Source of the DNA: Leucocoprinus leucothites | Taxonomy: Eukaryota > Basidiomycota > Agaricomycetes > Agaricales > Agaricaceae | Direction: 5' to 3' | Assembly (NCBI GenBank): GCA_013368445.1 | Contig: JAACJO010000010.1 | Location: forward strand, 1 to 64,000 | Length of the DNA stretch: 64,000 nucleotides | Shown: one piece after another, positions 47,420 through 59,904 of the stretch | Position numbering within the stretch: the stretch's first letter is position 1 | Layout: every line of letters starts with the position of its first letter | Program-made: the position numbers and the translations under genes | Notes under the pieces: generated by a model | The model's database searches: none | Seen by the model: only the letters and a program-made list of their open reading frames with translations | What the model was told of the DNA's origin: nothing

Positions 47420-50122
47420 ATGTCCAGCCCAGCCTCTCCCAGTGCGTCCTCTACTAGCGGTGGATCTATGATTTCCGCAACCTCACCGTCAAATTCTCGC
47501 CCAGCTAATGAAACCGATGACGTTCTTCTCACGCCCGCAACCTCGAGCATTTCCCCCGCTGACACCAAACAGACCGATACCAATACTCCATCCTGGAAAC
47601 CCAACTACGACTTACACTCGCCACCCGATGTTATTCGGCCCTATGAACCAGACGAGGCCCTTGAAGATATACCAGGCGTGAGCTATGCGTTAGAAGTCTT
47701 CCTGTCCTCGCACATGCTCGAGTCGGAGGACTACTGTAACAAGATGGATGAGATCAAGTAAGTGCATCTATTTTATCTTCTTTCTCATTCTTTCATACTC
47801 GCAGGGAACGCCTCTATTTCGCGACGGGATTTGGCCTTATACAGTGCGTCAAGGGGCTCATGTCGTACGAGGATGAGGTATGCATTGAGTACTTCTGCAC
47901 CTGCTCAATTTGAGAACACGTTCCGGACTAGGACCTTCTTGCTGGAATCCATCACACGAAACATGGAAATCATATTGCTAGTCAACATCGCAAGAAGCAG
48001 GCCTTCTTCGGCTCTCGCCTGGCTGGCTATGTTGTTTCCCATCTCAGCTCAGGCGTCAGTCACATCAGAGGCATGACTCCAGTGGAGCGACACGCAGAAC
48101 TTGTCTACGCCGAGAGTCTCTTCGAGAAGGTGTGGATCTCTCCGGTCCGTACTCTTTCTTCTCTGATTCTTTAACAGGCATTGCTCGGGATCGTTTATTC
48201 TGGTGATTGGTTAGCGTTCATCAAAGAAGCGTAAGTTGATGACAGCCTTCGTGTACTGTACTCCATGAACTGACAAGTCGGGAAGACTTAATATGCGGAC
48301 GATGATTGGTGTGTACCGACAACTGGGTCAATTCCTTGATGCAGTCGATGCCGAAGCAACCGCACGCGGTGAAGGTCCCATGGACAAGACGATCGATCCC
48401 CATTTCCGGACTGGTGTCTACCTAGGTGTCGGGCTTAGCCACATCATCCTGAGCCTCATGCCAGGGAAGCTGATGACACTCGTTGAGCTATTCGGATACC
48501 ATGGAGATCGTAAGCTCGGTTTGGAGCTTCTGATGAAAGCAGGAGGATGGTCGCATGAGAAGGATGAACCATCAATAAGTGCCAGTACGTATTGTCTTCT
48601 GCTCTGTTATTTTTCCATTCTTACTTGGCTTCACATCCTTTAGAGGAAGAGGGTGTCCGACGGTCAATCTGTGATATGGCTTTGCTCATATTCCATCTGG
48701 TTCTCTCGAGTTTTACCTTTGACGGTGTTGACATCACTGTCGCAGACAAAGTGCTGAAATGGAACCTTAAGCGATACCCTAATGGTATGTTAATCTTTGG
48801 TTTGTTCCTGCTTCAACTGACTTTCTACAGGTGTTTTCTTTTTGTTTGGTGCTGGCCGCCTCGCTCTCTGTCAATCTCAGCCTGCAAAGGCTGTCTATTA
48901 CTATACCCAAGCAATGGAATCGCAGAAACAATATCGTAATCTTCACCATATATCCTTCTGGGAAATAGCGATTGCTAACCTCGCATTGTGGGACATACCC
49001 TCGAGTCTGAAATGTTGGACGGATTTACGGGCCGAAGCCACAGTAAGTTACCTTTTTGCGGAACTACGGAGATACTCATATGCCGCTTTAGTGGTCGAAA
49101 GCTATTTATACTTATGGGATGGCTGTTTGTTTACTTGAAGTTGGGGATGACGCTCAGAAGAAAGAGGCTGCGAAACTGTTAGAGAAAGTCCCTGCCCTGA
49201 GACAGAAGATAGCTGGGAAGTCGATTCCCCTGGAGGTTTGTTACTCACTGCCCTCGACTTACAGATGATGGCTCATTTTCTTGTCATAGAAATTCGTGGC
49301 TCGCAAATCGCGGAAGTTTTCGCAACAGGGCAATCGTCTCGCTCTCCCTGCACTCGAGCTTGCATACATATTCCTCGGCATCGCGCATGCACCTCGGGAG
49401 ATTATCACTAGCAAGATGTTGCTCGAAGTCGAAAAGGTGCTCACCAAACTCGAATCGTTCAAGTCCAAACCGAAGAAATATGAAGGTGGACATGGGTACT
49501 GGGATGACTACTGTCTGGCCCAATTCCTGAAAGGAGTTTGCTTGCGCTACGTTGCATACCCGGTCCGTGGATTTGTTCTCAAGTAACTCTGCCCCTAATT
49601 TTTCTCCTCTTTCCGTTTTTGATCAGGATCCCGACGCGATACTTGACCCGCAGGAAGCCGTGGCCATCCCCAAGGAACAAGCAGTGAAACAGTCCCAAGA
49701 AGCATTCCGTCTTGTTCTGGAGAACGGCCCCAAGATTGAATTAGATCACCACATCGTATACCATACCCGTAAGTTCTTCAATTACCTACTATTCTTCGTC
49801 TAGCTTGACCAGTTGGATTATGTTAGATTACGAACTTGGGCGATTGCTCGCTTGCGAGGGAGACCATGAGAAGGCAAGGAATGAGTTTGAACTAGTCATT
49901 TCCGGGAAGCATCTAGAAGTCGGCCCGTCGGGGAAAAAGGTGTGGAATATTTACGTGAATGCCTGATGTCCTGACTGACGCTGGTGCTCAGGGCAAGTAC
50001 AGCATGGAGGTGCGCCAAGTTTTGATACCCTTAAACACTCGGTTTCTGATTCCTACTGACAGAACGCTCTTCATATGAGGTGCCATGCTGCCCTTGATGC
50101 GCTACATCAAAAGCGCCTATAA
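47420..50122 (+). CDS. IML2: IML2/TTC39-family protein (inclusion body clearance protein Iml2-like)
   Basis: About a dozen exons separated by 47-60-base introns, from the ATG at 47420 (MSSPASPSASS) to TAA at 50122. A Ser/Thr-rich leader of about 70 residues is followed by the family core: ALEVFLSSHMLESEDYC, ERLYFATGFGLIQCVKGLMS, SGVSHIRGMTPVERHAELVY, FRTGVYLGVGLSHIILSLMP, FGYHGDRKLGLELLMKAGGW, FLFGAGRLALCQSQPAKA and a TPR-like C-terminus ending HMRCHAALDALHQKRL. In yeast, Iml2 acts with lipid droplets in clearing protein inclusions; vertebrate TTC39 proteins are relatives. Nothing essential looks missing. Confidence 0.85.
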
Positions 50123-50758
50123 TTTATATTTTTTATTCTTTCTCCCTTTTGCCTCTGCTCCCGTGATTTATCTTGTATATCTAGTCCCCGCTCCTTGATT
50201 GTACTTAGGGAACGCAATGACGTTGCTGCAATGATTTGATGGCCCCGTCCTAAGAGTACCCGTCGATATTCTGGACTGTTAGCCTCACTAATCTGAAATC
50301 TCCATGACTGGACGCATGACCTGTCATTAGCTGAGCCTAGCAGGTAATTCTAACATTCTCAACGACCCAAAACCCAGCATATCTACCCGTACACCTGTAA
50401 GCTCCGTGAGAGTACCTACAGACGAATATTGCTTCTAGTATCATATTATGTACTTAGCTATAATTTTTGTAAAATTGACAACTCCGGGCGAACCTGTTGA
50501 TGACCCGTCCTAGCTGGATAGCCGGACCCGGCAATTAGACTTTTCAACCCTATACGGTTCAGCTCGATAATCATAGCGTGCTTTTCCTGCACTAAGGAGG
50601 AAAACACACTTAGTGCGCAGCTAGAAGCGATTCCTCACCACGATGGGGCTCCCAGTCAAAAGGAAGACTATGCTGTCAAAACCTGGAAGTCGGCTGAATA
50701 CCGTTCGGGTTCGCCTCTTCTTGTCGGCTATAGGGCACGAAGGCGCGGAAATTTGTTT
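50123..50758. other. 3' flank of the IML2-like gene, no supported gene
   Basis: AT-rich sequence with no coding signal. It ends at the left TA of the miniature transposable element. Confidence 0.4.
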
Positions 50759-50760
50759 TA

Positions 50761-51483
50761 CAGTTGTCTCTGTAATAACCCATATCAGTTCGGAGAAGGT
50801 CCGAGCTATGGGTTTTGACCGAGTATGGGTTATGAAAGAGATCAAAAAAATACCGTAAAAATAATCAATTAAAATTTGAATTCCTTCCATCGTTTTTCGA
50901 GTCATTTCACACTGGATGGGAACTGTTTAGGAGTAAAATAAGCTTCAAGATGTGTATCCTTCACCTTTTCCGCCTCCTCCAAGCAGAGTTTCCAGTTGAA
51001 GCTATGAGGAATCTGCTCCATCTTGCAGACAAAGGATCCGGAATTGTTGCTAGGCACCTCATTAGGAGAGAAAATGCTGTTCAGCGTCCTCATGTGCAAC
51101 CTTTTGACCCTGTGACTCAGAGCCTGTTCTGAAGGAGGGTCTGGTGGGGAAGAGGTTGTTTGAGTTTTTTGAGACATTTCTCAAATATCTTGAGTAGTTT
51201 GGTGGGGGATATAATGAATGTAGAGACTGTTTGTAAAATTCTGTCTCCTCAAATTCCAGTTGTCCGACTTCCGGCAACGGACAAGCACACAAAAGGAGTC
51301 CAATTACTGTATTTAGTGCCCGGCGCTATGGGTTTTTAGCCCTCGTGAGCTAAGGGTTACGGGTTAAACCAGAGTTATGGGTTTTTGCATCAAAACACCC
51401 GCGAACCAACTTGGGAGACCCCACATCCTATGGATTATTCCAGGGTATGGGTTATTACAAATGAGTTGTCACACAGACAACTG
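50761..51483. mobile_element. 723-bp TA-flanked miniature element (Tc1/mariner-like, non-autonomous)
   Basis: The left end reads CAGTTGTCTCTGTAATAACCC. The right end, reverse-complemented, begins CAGTTGTCTG and after a 14-base insertion continues TGTAATAACCCATA. Both ends are flanked by the dinucleotide TA (50759-50760 and 51484-51485), the target duplication of Tc1/mariner-type elements. Inside, GCTATGGGTTTT recurs near 50805 and 51327, and there is a minus-strand frame (51177-50902) without transposase motifs. No transposase is encoded, so movement would need one supplied from elsewhere. Confidence 0.65.
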
Positions 51484-51485
51484 TA

Positions 51486-51981
51486 CCTGAAACTACCAAT
51501 TTTACGTACGGAAACTTAAATTAGTCAAGACCAGGACAGTGTGAAGAAGCGCATGATAAATTGATTGGGAGCTGACGACAAAAGTATTGTACACGACAAG
51601 ATATTGAAAGTCCATGGTACGATTGTGGACCTATATTTTAGAGATGAAGGGGATATTTTATCGACGCGGAGAGAGATATCTCGCAAACCATTTTCTACTA
51701 CCGTGAGAGTAAAAGACTATTGGTGAATCCGGAGTATTAGTAAGGAATTAGGTATAGTGGTATTTTGAGTCGTGATTAATATTGAAGTCCCCTTCTAATA
51801 AATAGCGATGATGGGTCTCGGTGAGTGCAAGTTAACTGAGGAAAGTGGGTTACGGGAGAGGATAATAAGAATGACAAAAGACAGAGTGGCTCCGATGAGC
51901 CGACAATTCATGATGATAATGAGATGGCAAGTCGCCGGTGAGTAACGTCGTGCAGTCATCACTAGTCCAGCTATCAGCAAC
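51486..51981. other. intergenic, no supported gene
   Basis: AT-rich flank between the miniature element and the 3' end of the MFS gene. No gene or repeat seen. Confidence 0.4.
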
Positions 51982-54084
51982 CTAAATGGCAAACCGTGAC
52001 TGGCTCCGTAGGCGCGGTCCGATCTTCACGAGTACAAACCTACTGGTTGTTAGATGATTTACAGACTGCGAATACTGAGTATACGTACGGTAAAGGTGCC
52101 ATGATAGTCGTTAATCCAGCGAGAAGGGCGGTTGCACCAACAGTCCCCAATCCATTGTACATTGCGCCTGCAAAAAGTGGGAATGCGGCAGCGAATGTAG
52201 CTCTCATTGCGCCATTTGCTGCCAGGGCAGAGGCAGCGATTGGGCGATAGGTGGTCACGAGATATGTGTATACTGCGGTATACACAAAGTAAACACCAGC
52301 ACCGAAAGGGATCGACGCAATAATCGGCACAATCCAATGTACTGATGGATATGTCGTGAAAGCCAGCCAAAACAATCCTATTTGCCATGATATGTCGTCG
52401 TCATTCATGGGCTGTTAACAGAGCATCAAGTGAGATTACGTACCGATGGGTGTGCATATCGCTCCGACTTGACCCATATAAAGGCGTGGTTCCGGGGGTA
52501 GCTGGCCGCCGTTTTTCTTTCCGATGCTCGCCATATATCTTCACAGGGTATTAAATTACCGCAAAGCATAGAATTAAGAGACGAGCCCTCACCTATTCCA
52601 AAGAGGTTGCGTAGCCAGAGCAAGGACAAGTCCCACTCCCACACCAAGAAATCCGAGGCCTGTCTCTTGTTGGTTGAAACCATGCCCTCTCGCAAAGATG
52701 ATGGGATAAACTTCGAATGCCAAGTAGAGAATTCCCAGCACAAGGGCGGACCTGGAAAATGTGAGTTATCGGATACGGACGCACGACCGCATGATATAGC
52801 TCACCATACGTCCAGCAAGAGAGCCATACGGTCAAGAAGTATGAGTTCTAGAAAATGATCCGGTTTAGATGATTACAAGACCAAATGGCGAAAGTGACTC
52901 ACTGAAAGGGGTGTAGCAGCTCAACAAGATCGCTTGTCGGATTTCCCGCCAGTCACTCTTCACAATAGCCTGACCAGTTTCCCCTGCAGAACTACGGGAC
53001 GTTTAGGAGAGTACAGAAACCACGGAGGCACAACTCACATGCGGGCTTTCTTTTGAACCAAAACGGGAGCGTATGTCTCTGGCACAAACTAATACTCATT
53101 AGCCCATGAACGCAAACGCTGTCATAGCTGGACGACGTACGAGAAGTAAAGCGAGGAGTTGTCCGAAGCTCCAGCAGATAATGAGATAATAAGTCCATCG
53201 CCAGTCCAAATGCTATTGATGGCCAGACTGTCAGATACATGTTTTACAGTGCATGATCCTGAGCGGCTTACCTGATTGATGAAACTGTATTGATAGAAAT
53301 TGATAGAGTTTGTTTAAGGAAAATGATTGTGTGTGGTACAGGGTCGGACACTCACCCGCCGATGATAGGACCGATCACTGGTCCAAGGAAAGTACTGACG
53401 CTAAAAATAGCCATCGGACTTCAGGTGGATTAGAGTGCGTTCGGGTAAAGCAACGAATTGACACACCTTGCCACAACTTCATCAGCGAATAAATCGCTGA
53501 CACTTCCTCCCACGACGCTTAGGAATGCTGCGCCACAGAATCCAGTGAAGAATCGGAATATAAGCATGACGGCTAGGATGGTATTTATGAATATTCAGTT
53601 TTCGAGAGTTAATGAGAACCTTACCGATATGCGGCGCAAACGCAACCGGAAAGCTCAGCAAAAAGAAGACGGTGAAAGATATCCGGTAAACGGGGTTTCT
53701 CCCGTAGACTTCCGATAAAGGACCAACAATGAGTGGCCCAATACCCAAACCGAGAACAAAAAGACTCGTGGGGAGAATGGAGACGATGTGTCCCACGTTA
53801 AGTTCTTCCGCCATTCCAACTTCTGCTGACGCAGACTGACGTGTGCCATCAGAAATGAAGAGGAGTAAAATTATACCGGAACATACCAGAGTGGATGCAC
53901 AAGTAATGAACAGCGACGCAGCACTGATCACCAATACTGCCAGCCATTTCCTCCAGAGCGCAAAGTTTTGAGGACGCTCATGCTCCTCTAAAGACATATC
54001 GTCCATTTCCTTCTTAATCGGGGGGAGTTGACCAGCCTCCTTGTCATTTGCCTCGGTCATGGTACCAGTTGGAGATAACGACAT
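51982..54084 (-). CDS. MFS transporter, drug:H+ antiporter DHA1-type
   Basis: A multi-exon gene from ATG at 54084 (MSLSPTGTMTEANDK). The first exon has the basic/acidic N-tail, the first membrane helix (WLAVLVISAASLFITCAS) and the motif-A-like loop GPLIVGPLSEVYGRNPVYR. Later exons hold FRFFTGFCGAAFLSVVGGSV with FADE, STFLGPVIGPIIGG (motif C of antiporters) and the last helices (FGAGVYFVYTAVYTYLVTTY, AANGAMRATFAAAFPLFAGA). The frame would stop at 52040, but a GTACGT...CCAG intron there restores the family C-terminus (RFVLVKIGPRLRSQSRFAI) and moves the stop to 51982. This group exports drugs, polyamines or toxic metabolites at the plasma membrane; the substrate cannot be told. No cluster partners are adjacent. 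Confidence 0.85.
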
Positions 54085-55950
54085 TCGGGATCAGCAGGGG
54101 ATGGGGGTCGCTGTAGGTCTATGAGGAGGGAAGGAAAGATTGGAATGTAGGGACAATTCTCGGAGACGTAGAAATAAGCCTCTCCCCACCACCCGGGTCT
54201 CTTACTCATGCTGTGCGAAACAGGATTACCTGACGTGTCATCAATCAGTAGAGGACTCTTCTTCTCTTCACTCGAGTGTCTGAAGCTAGCCTTGGCTTGA
54301 GACTCGCGTTTCAAAGATTGCCGATGGTTACCAAGCGGTTACCGAGGGGCTGTTGCAGCAGTTATTTACATATAGGGAGAATTCATATTGCTGATTCCAA
54401 GCCAGAAGCGCACACGTTTCTCCTGTTCTCGGCCGTAGCAGTCCCGGTGGTCCTCATCTCATACCATGTCTCGTGTCTCGGTGATATACTCATCGCGCAC
54501 ATCTTGATTTTCCTACTCTCGATTCGCAGAACCAAAATCAAAAGTCGACCTAACTTGACGGATCAGTTTTTTTAGTGAGTTTTACACTTTCCAGCCCGCT
54601 CGGCACAGCCGGCTTGATGGATAGAGGTTCTTCCTATGCGGCGCTCAAGCGCTCAGGTAAGAGCATGACACATCATATCACCACAACGTGCGGAGCATCT
54701 ATTACGTGCTTAGTCTTGATACCGTGTGGTGTGCGGTGGCTTCGTATATTTTTATCAATTAGAAGCCTAAGTCCGCCCTGCCACTGCGCTCAACTCGAGG
54801 CGATGCCCTCCGGGTGTATAGCTCTTGGCTTGAAGGCAGTTATTTGCTCTCATCTCGGGTACAGGAGACGCGGATCCCCCGCGCATTGAAAGCATTGAAA
54901 GTCGGATCACTCCCGAGTCCCCTCGAATGCTGACGGGGGTGGGTTCTCGGAGCTATTATCGTGCACCGCAAGTTGCCGATGGGGCGATGTGGGTTCACGA
55001 TCGCCGCCGAAGCAACCAAGGAGTCACCGACTATTTCGGTATAGCTGACTTTAGTCAGGCGCCCCGCACCTGTGCACAAGTTTCATACTAAACAATACGC
55101 AGCAGCAAGTCAGACTAGCAGAATAAGTTACAACTAGTACTAGACCCCTTTTACATCAAGGCAAGTAAAGCAGAGCAGGCCCTTTCGAGTCAGCTGCTGT
55201 TCGCTGGTTGATGCTATTCCAGTCGCTTCCCCGACGTTCAGGAACTTGACGAATCAAGTAAGCGTACACCTTCGCACTTGTTATTCTAGGGTCACGCTGC
55301 ACCATCTCTGGTGCCTTCCTCGCGCTTATAACATCATGCTGATATCACTTGTAAAATTGGGGCAGAACAGCTTGTAAATTCAAACCAGGGTATATCACAA
55401 AACAAGGTGCATATTTGAGAAAAACATGGAGTCCATGTCACTTTGTGGAACCTAGGTCGCCTATACAAACTTCCACAATAATCAATATACAAGCTAGTTC
55501 TCATCATGGGGAATAGGCAACACTTGGGAAACCTAGTCTGACTAGTGGAATGGTAGATGCATAGTGGAATAAAAGTAATCCGAGTAAGCATTCTTGCAGT
55601 TAGCTGAGCAAGGTAACGCCACAGGAGAGAGCGCCTGATTGAGCAATGAGCAAAGAAGTCATGATACACGAAAGACAGGGGGATCAAAACAACTGAAGGA
55701 AAATTGTATACTTCTAAGTAAGCTTGTAACAACTTCATTCTGAGCCTCCATGTCAATTTTCCAGATGAACGGAGGTGATATAGGTAACGTTGACAGATCG
55801 CCCTCCTCAAAGTGATTTATTGTGACTCGCGTTGTTCATCACTGTCATGATTTCTTATCCGCTTAACCCATACGCACAGACAGGCCAATCGGAACGTCAG
55901 TTGTTCACTAACTCCCGGATGATGTAATCATCAATACTTTGGATTCCCAG
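54085..55950. other. 1.9-kb intergenic region
   Basis: Contains the MFS promoter on its left. Other frames (54276-54889 plus, 55334-55810 minus) lack homology that I recognise and splice support. No repeat or RNA gene identified. Confidence 0.4.
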
Positions 55951-55994
55951 GCTACATGCGGGCCGAAGGTTACAGCCTTGATTCTCGCTGTCAA

Positions 55995-56430
55995 GGACCT
56001 CACGTGATGATATGTGAGAGAGAGAGAATTCTATATTTATATACCGTTACAAGCAAACTAGTGCTAAGACACGGTGAACGTATAGGAAGAGGTCAGGCTA
56101 CTAATTACTACGTTCGTGCGGCTATATTATGCTACTGTAATGATTCCGAAGGGTTTGTGAATGGGTATAGTGGAGTGTGGAGTGTTCTGATGCAGAGGTG
56201 TATACGTGATGATATGTCTGATGCAAAACACCGTCACGCGAGCGAGAAGGAGAATTCTATATGTACTGTCACAAACAATCTAGTGCTAAGACGGTGAAGG
56301 TACAGTGAGAAATCAAGCCACCGGTTATTACGTTCAAGTTCATGCAGTTGTATTATACTACTGTAATGATTCCAAGGGATTTGTGGATGGGCGTAGTGGA
56401 GTGCGGAATGTCCTGATGCAAATAGTGTGG
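55995..56430 (+). repeat. diverged tandem duplication of about 215 bp
   Basis: The first copy (about 55995-56208) and second copy (about 56209-56430) share, in order, GTGATGATATGT, GAGAATTCTATAT, CTAGTGCTAAGAC, ATTACGTTC, CTACTGTAATGATTCC and GTAGTGGAGTG. Identity looks about 75-80 percent, with small indels. The block lies just downstream (in element orientation) of the non-LTR remnant and may derive from its 3' UTR. Confidence 0.75.
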
Positions 56431-56519
56431 GGTGGCGCCGAAGATAAAATAAAATCGTGTAATACGGATATGAGGGGGTTTATTCATCAGGAGTATTGTG
56501 GTCTCGGTTAGCGGTCTGT

Positions 56520-56840
56520 CGTGAAGGGAGGCCCCTGGTCGTGCGGAAAGGAGGGCACCGGCCGTTTTTAGTCAAAGCGCCGGATTCGGACAGGAATTCA
56601 GTTAAGGTCGATACCTCCTTTAGTTCCTAGGATGACTGGTAAGTAATGGGCGAGGGAAACTTCACAAAGAATATCTCTCTGCCATTTGTAGATTGGGCAT
56701 GATTGGATGAGGCGTTCAGGTCTGGGGGTTACACCACATAGGCAGGTGGAGGACTCTGGTGGAACAAACCTCAGGTAATATTCTGGATGGAAGGCACGGC
56801 CTGTCCGACATTGTACTAGGCATCCAGGGACCTCTTTCTT
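56520..56840 (-). pseudogene. non-LTR retrotransposon RNase H tail remnant
   Basis: Read on the minus strand: CRTGRAFHPEYYLRFVPPES, then a CxCG motif (STCLCGV), RLIQSCPIYKWQRD and VILGTKGGIDL, followed after a stop and frameshift by LTEFLSESGAL. This order (RTG...CxCG...CPxY...R...ILGTxxGI...FLxxSGA) is the C-terminal end of the RNase H domain in fungal LINE-type elements. Reverse transcriptase and endonuclease are absent. Confidence 0.65.
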
Positions 56841-58800
56841 GGCCCCGAGGTCTCGGAAATGTTTGGTTGTGCAGAGCGATGCAATACACGGAGGTTACAA
56901 GCAGCGCTGATGATGTAATCATTCCCTTTAACTTCAAATAAACACTGCCCCGACAACTCAAATTGTCTCCGGTCACATTGATAGCACACTGATGTAAAAA
57001 AGGAAAAGCACGTCAAATTGACCCCTTACCCTTTGTGAACTCACTCTGGTATCAATTTGACGCACGACAAATCGTGTCGTTGGCCTGGTGTAAAGCCATG
57101 TAACCACGTCGGAGTTTGAAACTGAAGGTAGCTTCGACTTAGAATACAAGAGGAGTTTGAAGTGGTACGTACCCGAATCAGCGACGGTCAGCATCTCAAT
57201 CTCTTTCGTTTGTGTCACCGAGCCAATTTTTTGTCGTATTGAATTTCGATTTTTGGAGAGGAGTAAATTCCGGGCTTGGTGTAAACTGTCCGATGGTCAT
57301 GTGCCAGGATATACTAGGCAGTGGAATCAAAATAAGTAAGGTTGCACCGCTGACGTTGACGGTATATATCGGAATCTTGTTTGGAAAATAGCCAGAACAG
57401 TGTTCTGTGGGTGTGTTTCCAACTGGATCCAGTCAGTCTTGGCCACTGTGACGATCTTTGGGGATAATTGGGAGGATGTATGGTCTGTGCTCTAACCCAC
57501 TGATCTTTCCTAACCAAAGTTAGAATGGAAATTTTGTTCACCCATGGCAAGCATATATTATCAGGAGTATTATTACAATACCGCATGAGTTGGGTGTAAT
57601 GCTTCCAGCTGGAGAGATCCTATCATGTCTGGCCTAAGATCGTTGGAAATCGTTCTCGCCTACATTCCCGGACAATATATCGACTCTCGTCATAACCTAT
57701 TCCGTCAGGCATGATAATGGTCATTTAATTGTTTGCGGACATCACCAAAATATGCTCTCAGTTAGTAAATGTAGGGCGAGGGAATAGTGATTTCTGACGT
57801 CTATTCATACTCAGTGTAAATAGCACATGCCCAAGTTTATACCTCACGTTTATCACTTATTAAGCATGGTTCACTCGTAATTAATACCAGTACCCCTCCT
57901 TTATATACCGGTTGTGCCACCTGTTCCCCTCGTGGCTTTTTCTGCGAGCTCTCTGAAGTCCTTTTGAGCGCTCCTGGACTTTCATGTCTCTTGCAGGTGG
58001 CGGGCCTGTTCCCCGCCTAGTTCTCAAACTGACCTGGGGATGGTTGCCCCGGGAGGGGGGATAACCTCGGTAGTCGAAACGGGAATGTCTCAAGCCGCTA
58101 AAGCCACCGTGGCAAAAAACCCAGAGCCATCTATCCCTTTGATTTAAGGCCACGAGGGTAGCGGATCACATTCCCTCTTCCAGCCGAACCACTTTTAAAG
58201 ACCGGGGCAAGTGCCTTTGTTTGAGAATGTCGTGCTCCCCTAACTCTCCCTCAATCTGTTTGAAAGAACCACAGGCTCCACATATGGAGTAGAAGATCAT
58301 AATTAGTTAGAATGCCCATCTGTTTTGTCAGAGCAGAAACCGTACTTATATTTGGTACGCTGCTACTGACTACTCCTTGGTACTGTATATCCGAATCAGC
58401 CTCGCCGAACTGAATGGAGGAAAAGATTCTCGCAGTGCTTTTTCTCTCTGCGCTGGGTCCGTACTGAACTTCTTACGGGGTTGCTTGCTATTTTGGTATT
58501 CGACAGCTTCCATGTCAAACTCAGGACCTCTGGTCAGTCTTGAAGGTTGACGGGCCTTTCACGTGCACGAACTTTGGTCGCCGATGATTACAACATTCAT
58601 ATGTAGAATGAATCGCCATCAGGCTTGTCCAGTGATCTCACGACAGGAGATCAATGGCGGGATCGCAGATCGTCGGATCCACTACAATCACAATGCGGAT
58701 CCCGTTTACTACGCGATTCGTCACCTAGTTACTCCGGGAGCGCGTTCAAAGGTACATCAGGCCAAAAGTCAGACAGATGAATAGTATGAAAATTGCTGTG
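56841..58800. other. 2-kb intergenic region without supported gene
   Basis: Minus-strand frames at 56973-57218, 57314-57586 and 57881-58153 have no recognisable motif. The one at 57881-58153 is Arg/Gly-rich and low in conservation signals. Probably transposon debris. Confidence 0.4.
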
Positions 58801-58804
58801 AATG

Positions 58805-59685
58805 TCACAGCTTCCAACAATGTATGCTAATATCTGCTCTACCGAAAGGGAATCGTCCATTCCATGTCGAGACATCCTTTCTGCTGTCCACTACAGCGAG
58901 TCTGAGTCTCTCAGCAGCATCTCTGACAGCAGTAATGTCATCAATCGAGCCACTTGCAATCTCTTCCTTGGTGCTCTGTTCGTTTTGTCAGGAGGGAGAG
59001 AAAAGTACAAGAGGTCAGACCGGTCCCACCTGGATTGCCTGGCTGATATCGTGATCAACGACGGCGAGAAGTTCGGTCATCTCTCCTCGCTCTCTCCACC
59101 GTATACCGATGGTGGCACGTACGATTGCCGTGAGAAGAGGAAGACTTGAGGATCCGAATCCGACACCGTACAGCTTTCGTGTTCGAGACAAAAGGTCGTA
59201 AAGAGATTGTGTTGGCATGTGGAACGAATCTTCTGCTTGCTGGAACAACGTCGCCGATAGGAGTTCAGCTGTGTTGTCGGCTCTACGAAGTCTGTTCCGT
59301 GCACAAGACTTGTAGCTTTGTGTCAGGCAGCTTGAATTGGTCGCCAACAGATTTCGTGTAATCGCGCGTAGACTAAGGAGCGAATCAGGTTACGACACAT
59401 CTGATCATTGCAACGCATGTTATACTCACTCTTCTACACTAGCATTAGCAATGAAAGTGTCGAGCATGAGGTTCCTAAGGCGAGCATCATGAGCTGGGTA
59501 GGTATAGTGACTGATTTTGACGCCTACACATGTCCGAGAGCGGGACCCGAGAGTGAAGGTGCCTGAAGTGCGGGCATGATGAAGTGCGAAAAGGAGCTGA
59601 GGTATTATGGGGGCAGAACGCGGTGAAGGAAAGTGAGGCAAGCTGGTCGTATTTATAACAAAGGTGCACCCCTCGAGAAGAATCA
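58805..59685 (-). CDS. hypothetical protein, three exons
   Basis: Start at 59685 (MILLEGCTFVINTTSLPHF). A GTGAGT intron after ANASVEE joins LRAITRNLLATNSSC..., which runs to AVVDHDISQAIQ. A GTGGGA intron ending AACGAACAG then joins STKEEIASGSIDDITAVRDA... to the stop at 58805. About 250 residues, mostly helical, without signal peptide or membrane segment. No family recognised. It lies head-to-head with the aldo/keto reductase gene, with about 220 bases between the two starts, so the promoter is probably shared. Confidence 0.6.
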
Positions 59686-59904
59686 TGCATCTACACCCCA
59701 GGGTCATCAACCTGCGATCGGAGATCTCAACTCGGCATTTTACTAAATCGGTGTCCATCCAACCCTCAGGCGTCAGGCCGGGTTTGCGCTGCTTCGAATC
59801 AATCCGAGCCGGTCTGGACTGTATATACGGTGTTATTCGAATTTGCCGAGCGACTATAAAGTTCATCGTCAATTTCAATACACCTTACACCGACACCGGC
59901 AATT
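59686..59904. promoter_or_regulatory. shared divergent promoter region
   Basis: About 220 bases separate the ATG of the minus-strand unknown gene from the ATG of the plus-strand aldo/keto reductase. Both promoters must lie here or in 5' leaders. I see no defined operator. Confidence 0.45.

Noticed and set aside
52040..52408. MFS C-terminus ending at 52040
   Set aside because: A GTACGT...AG intron overlapping this end restores a better family C-terminus, moving the stop to 51982.
53458..53718. Plus-strand open frame over the MFS gene
   Set aside because: Lies opposite well-supported MFS exons and introns and has no motif.
55334..55810. 158-codon minus-strand frame
   Set aside because: Composition is Arg/Leu/Ser-biased without domain, splice context or repeats in a related frame; probably chance.
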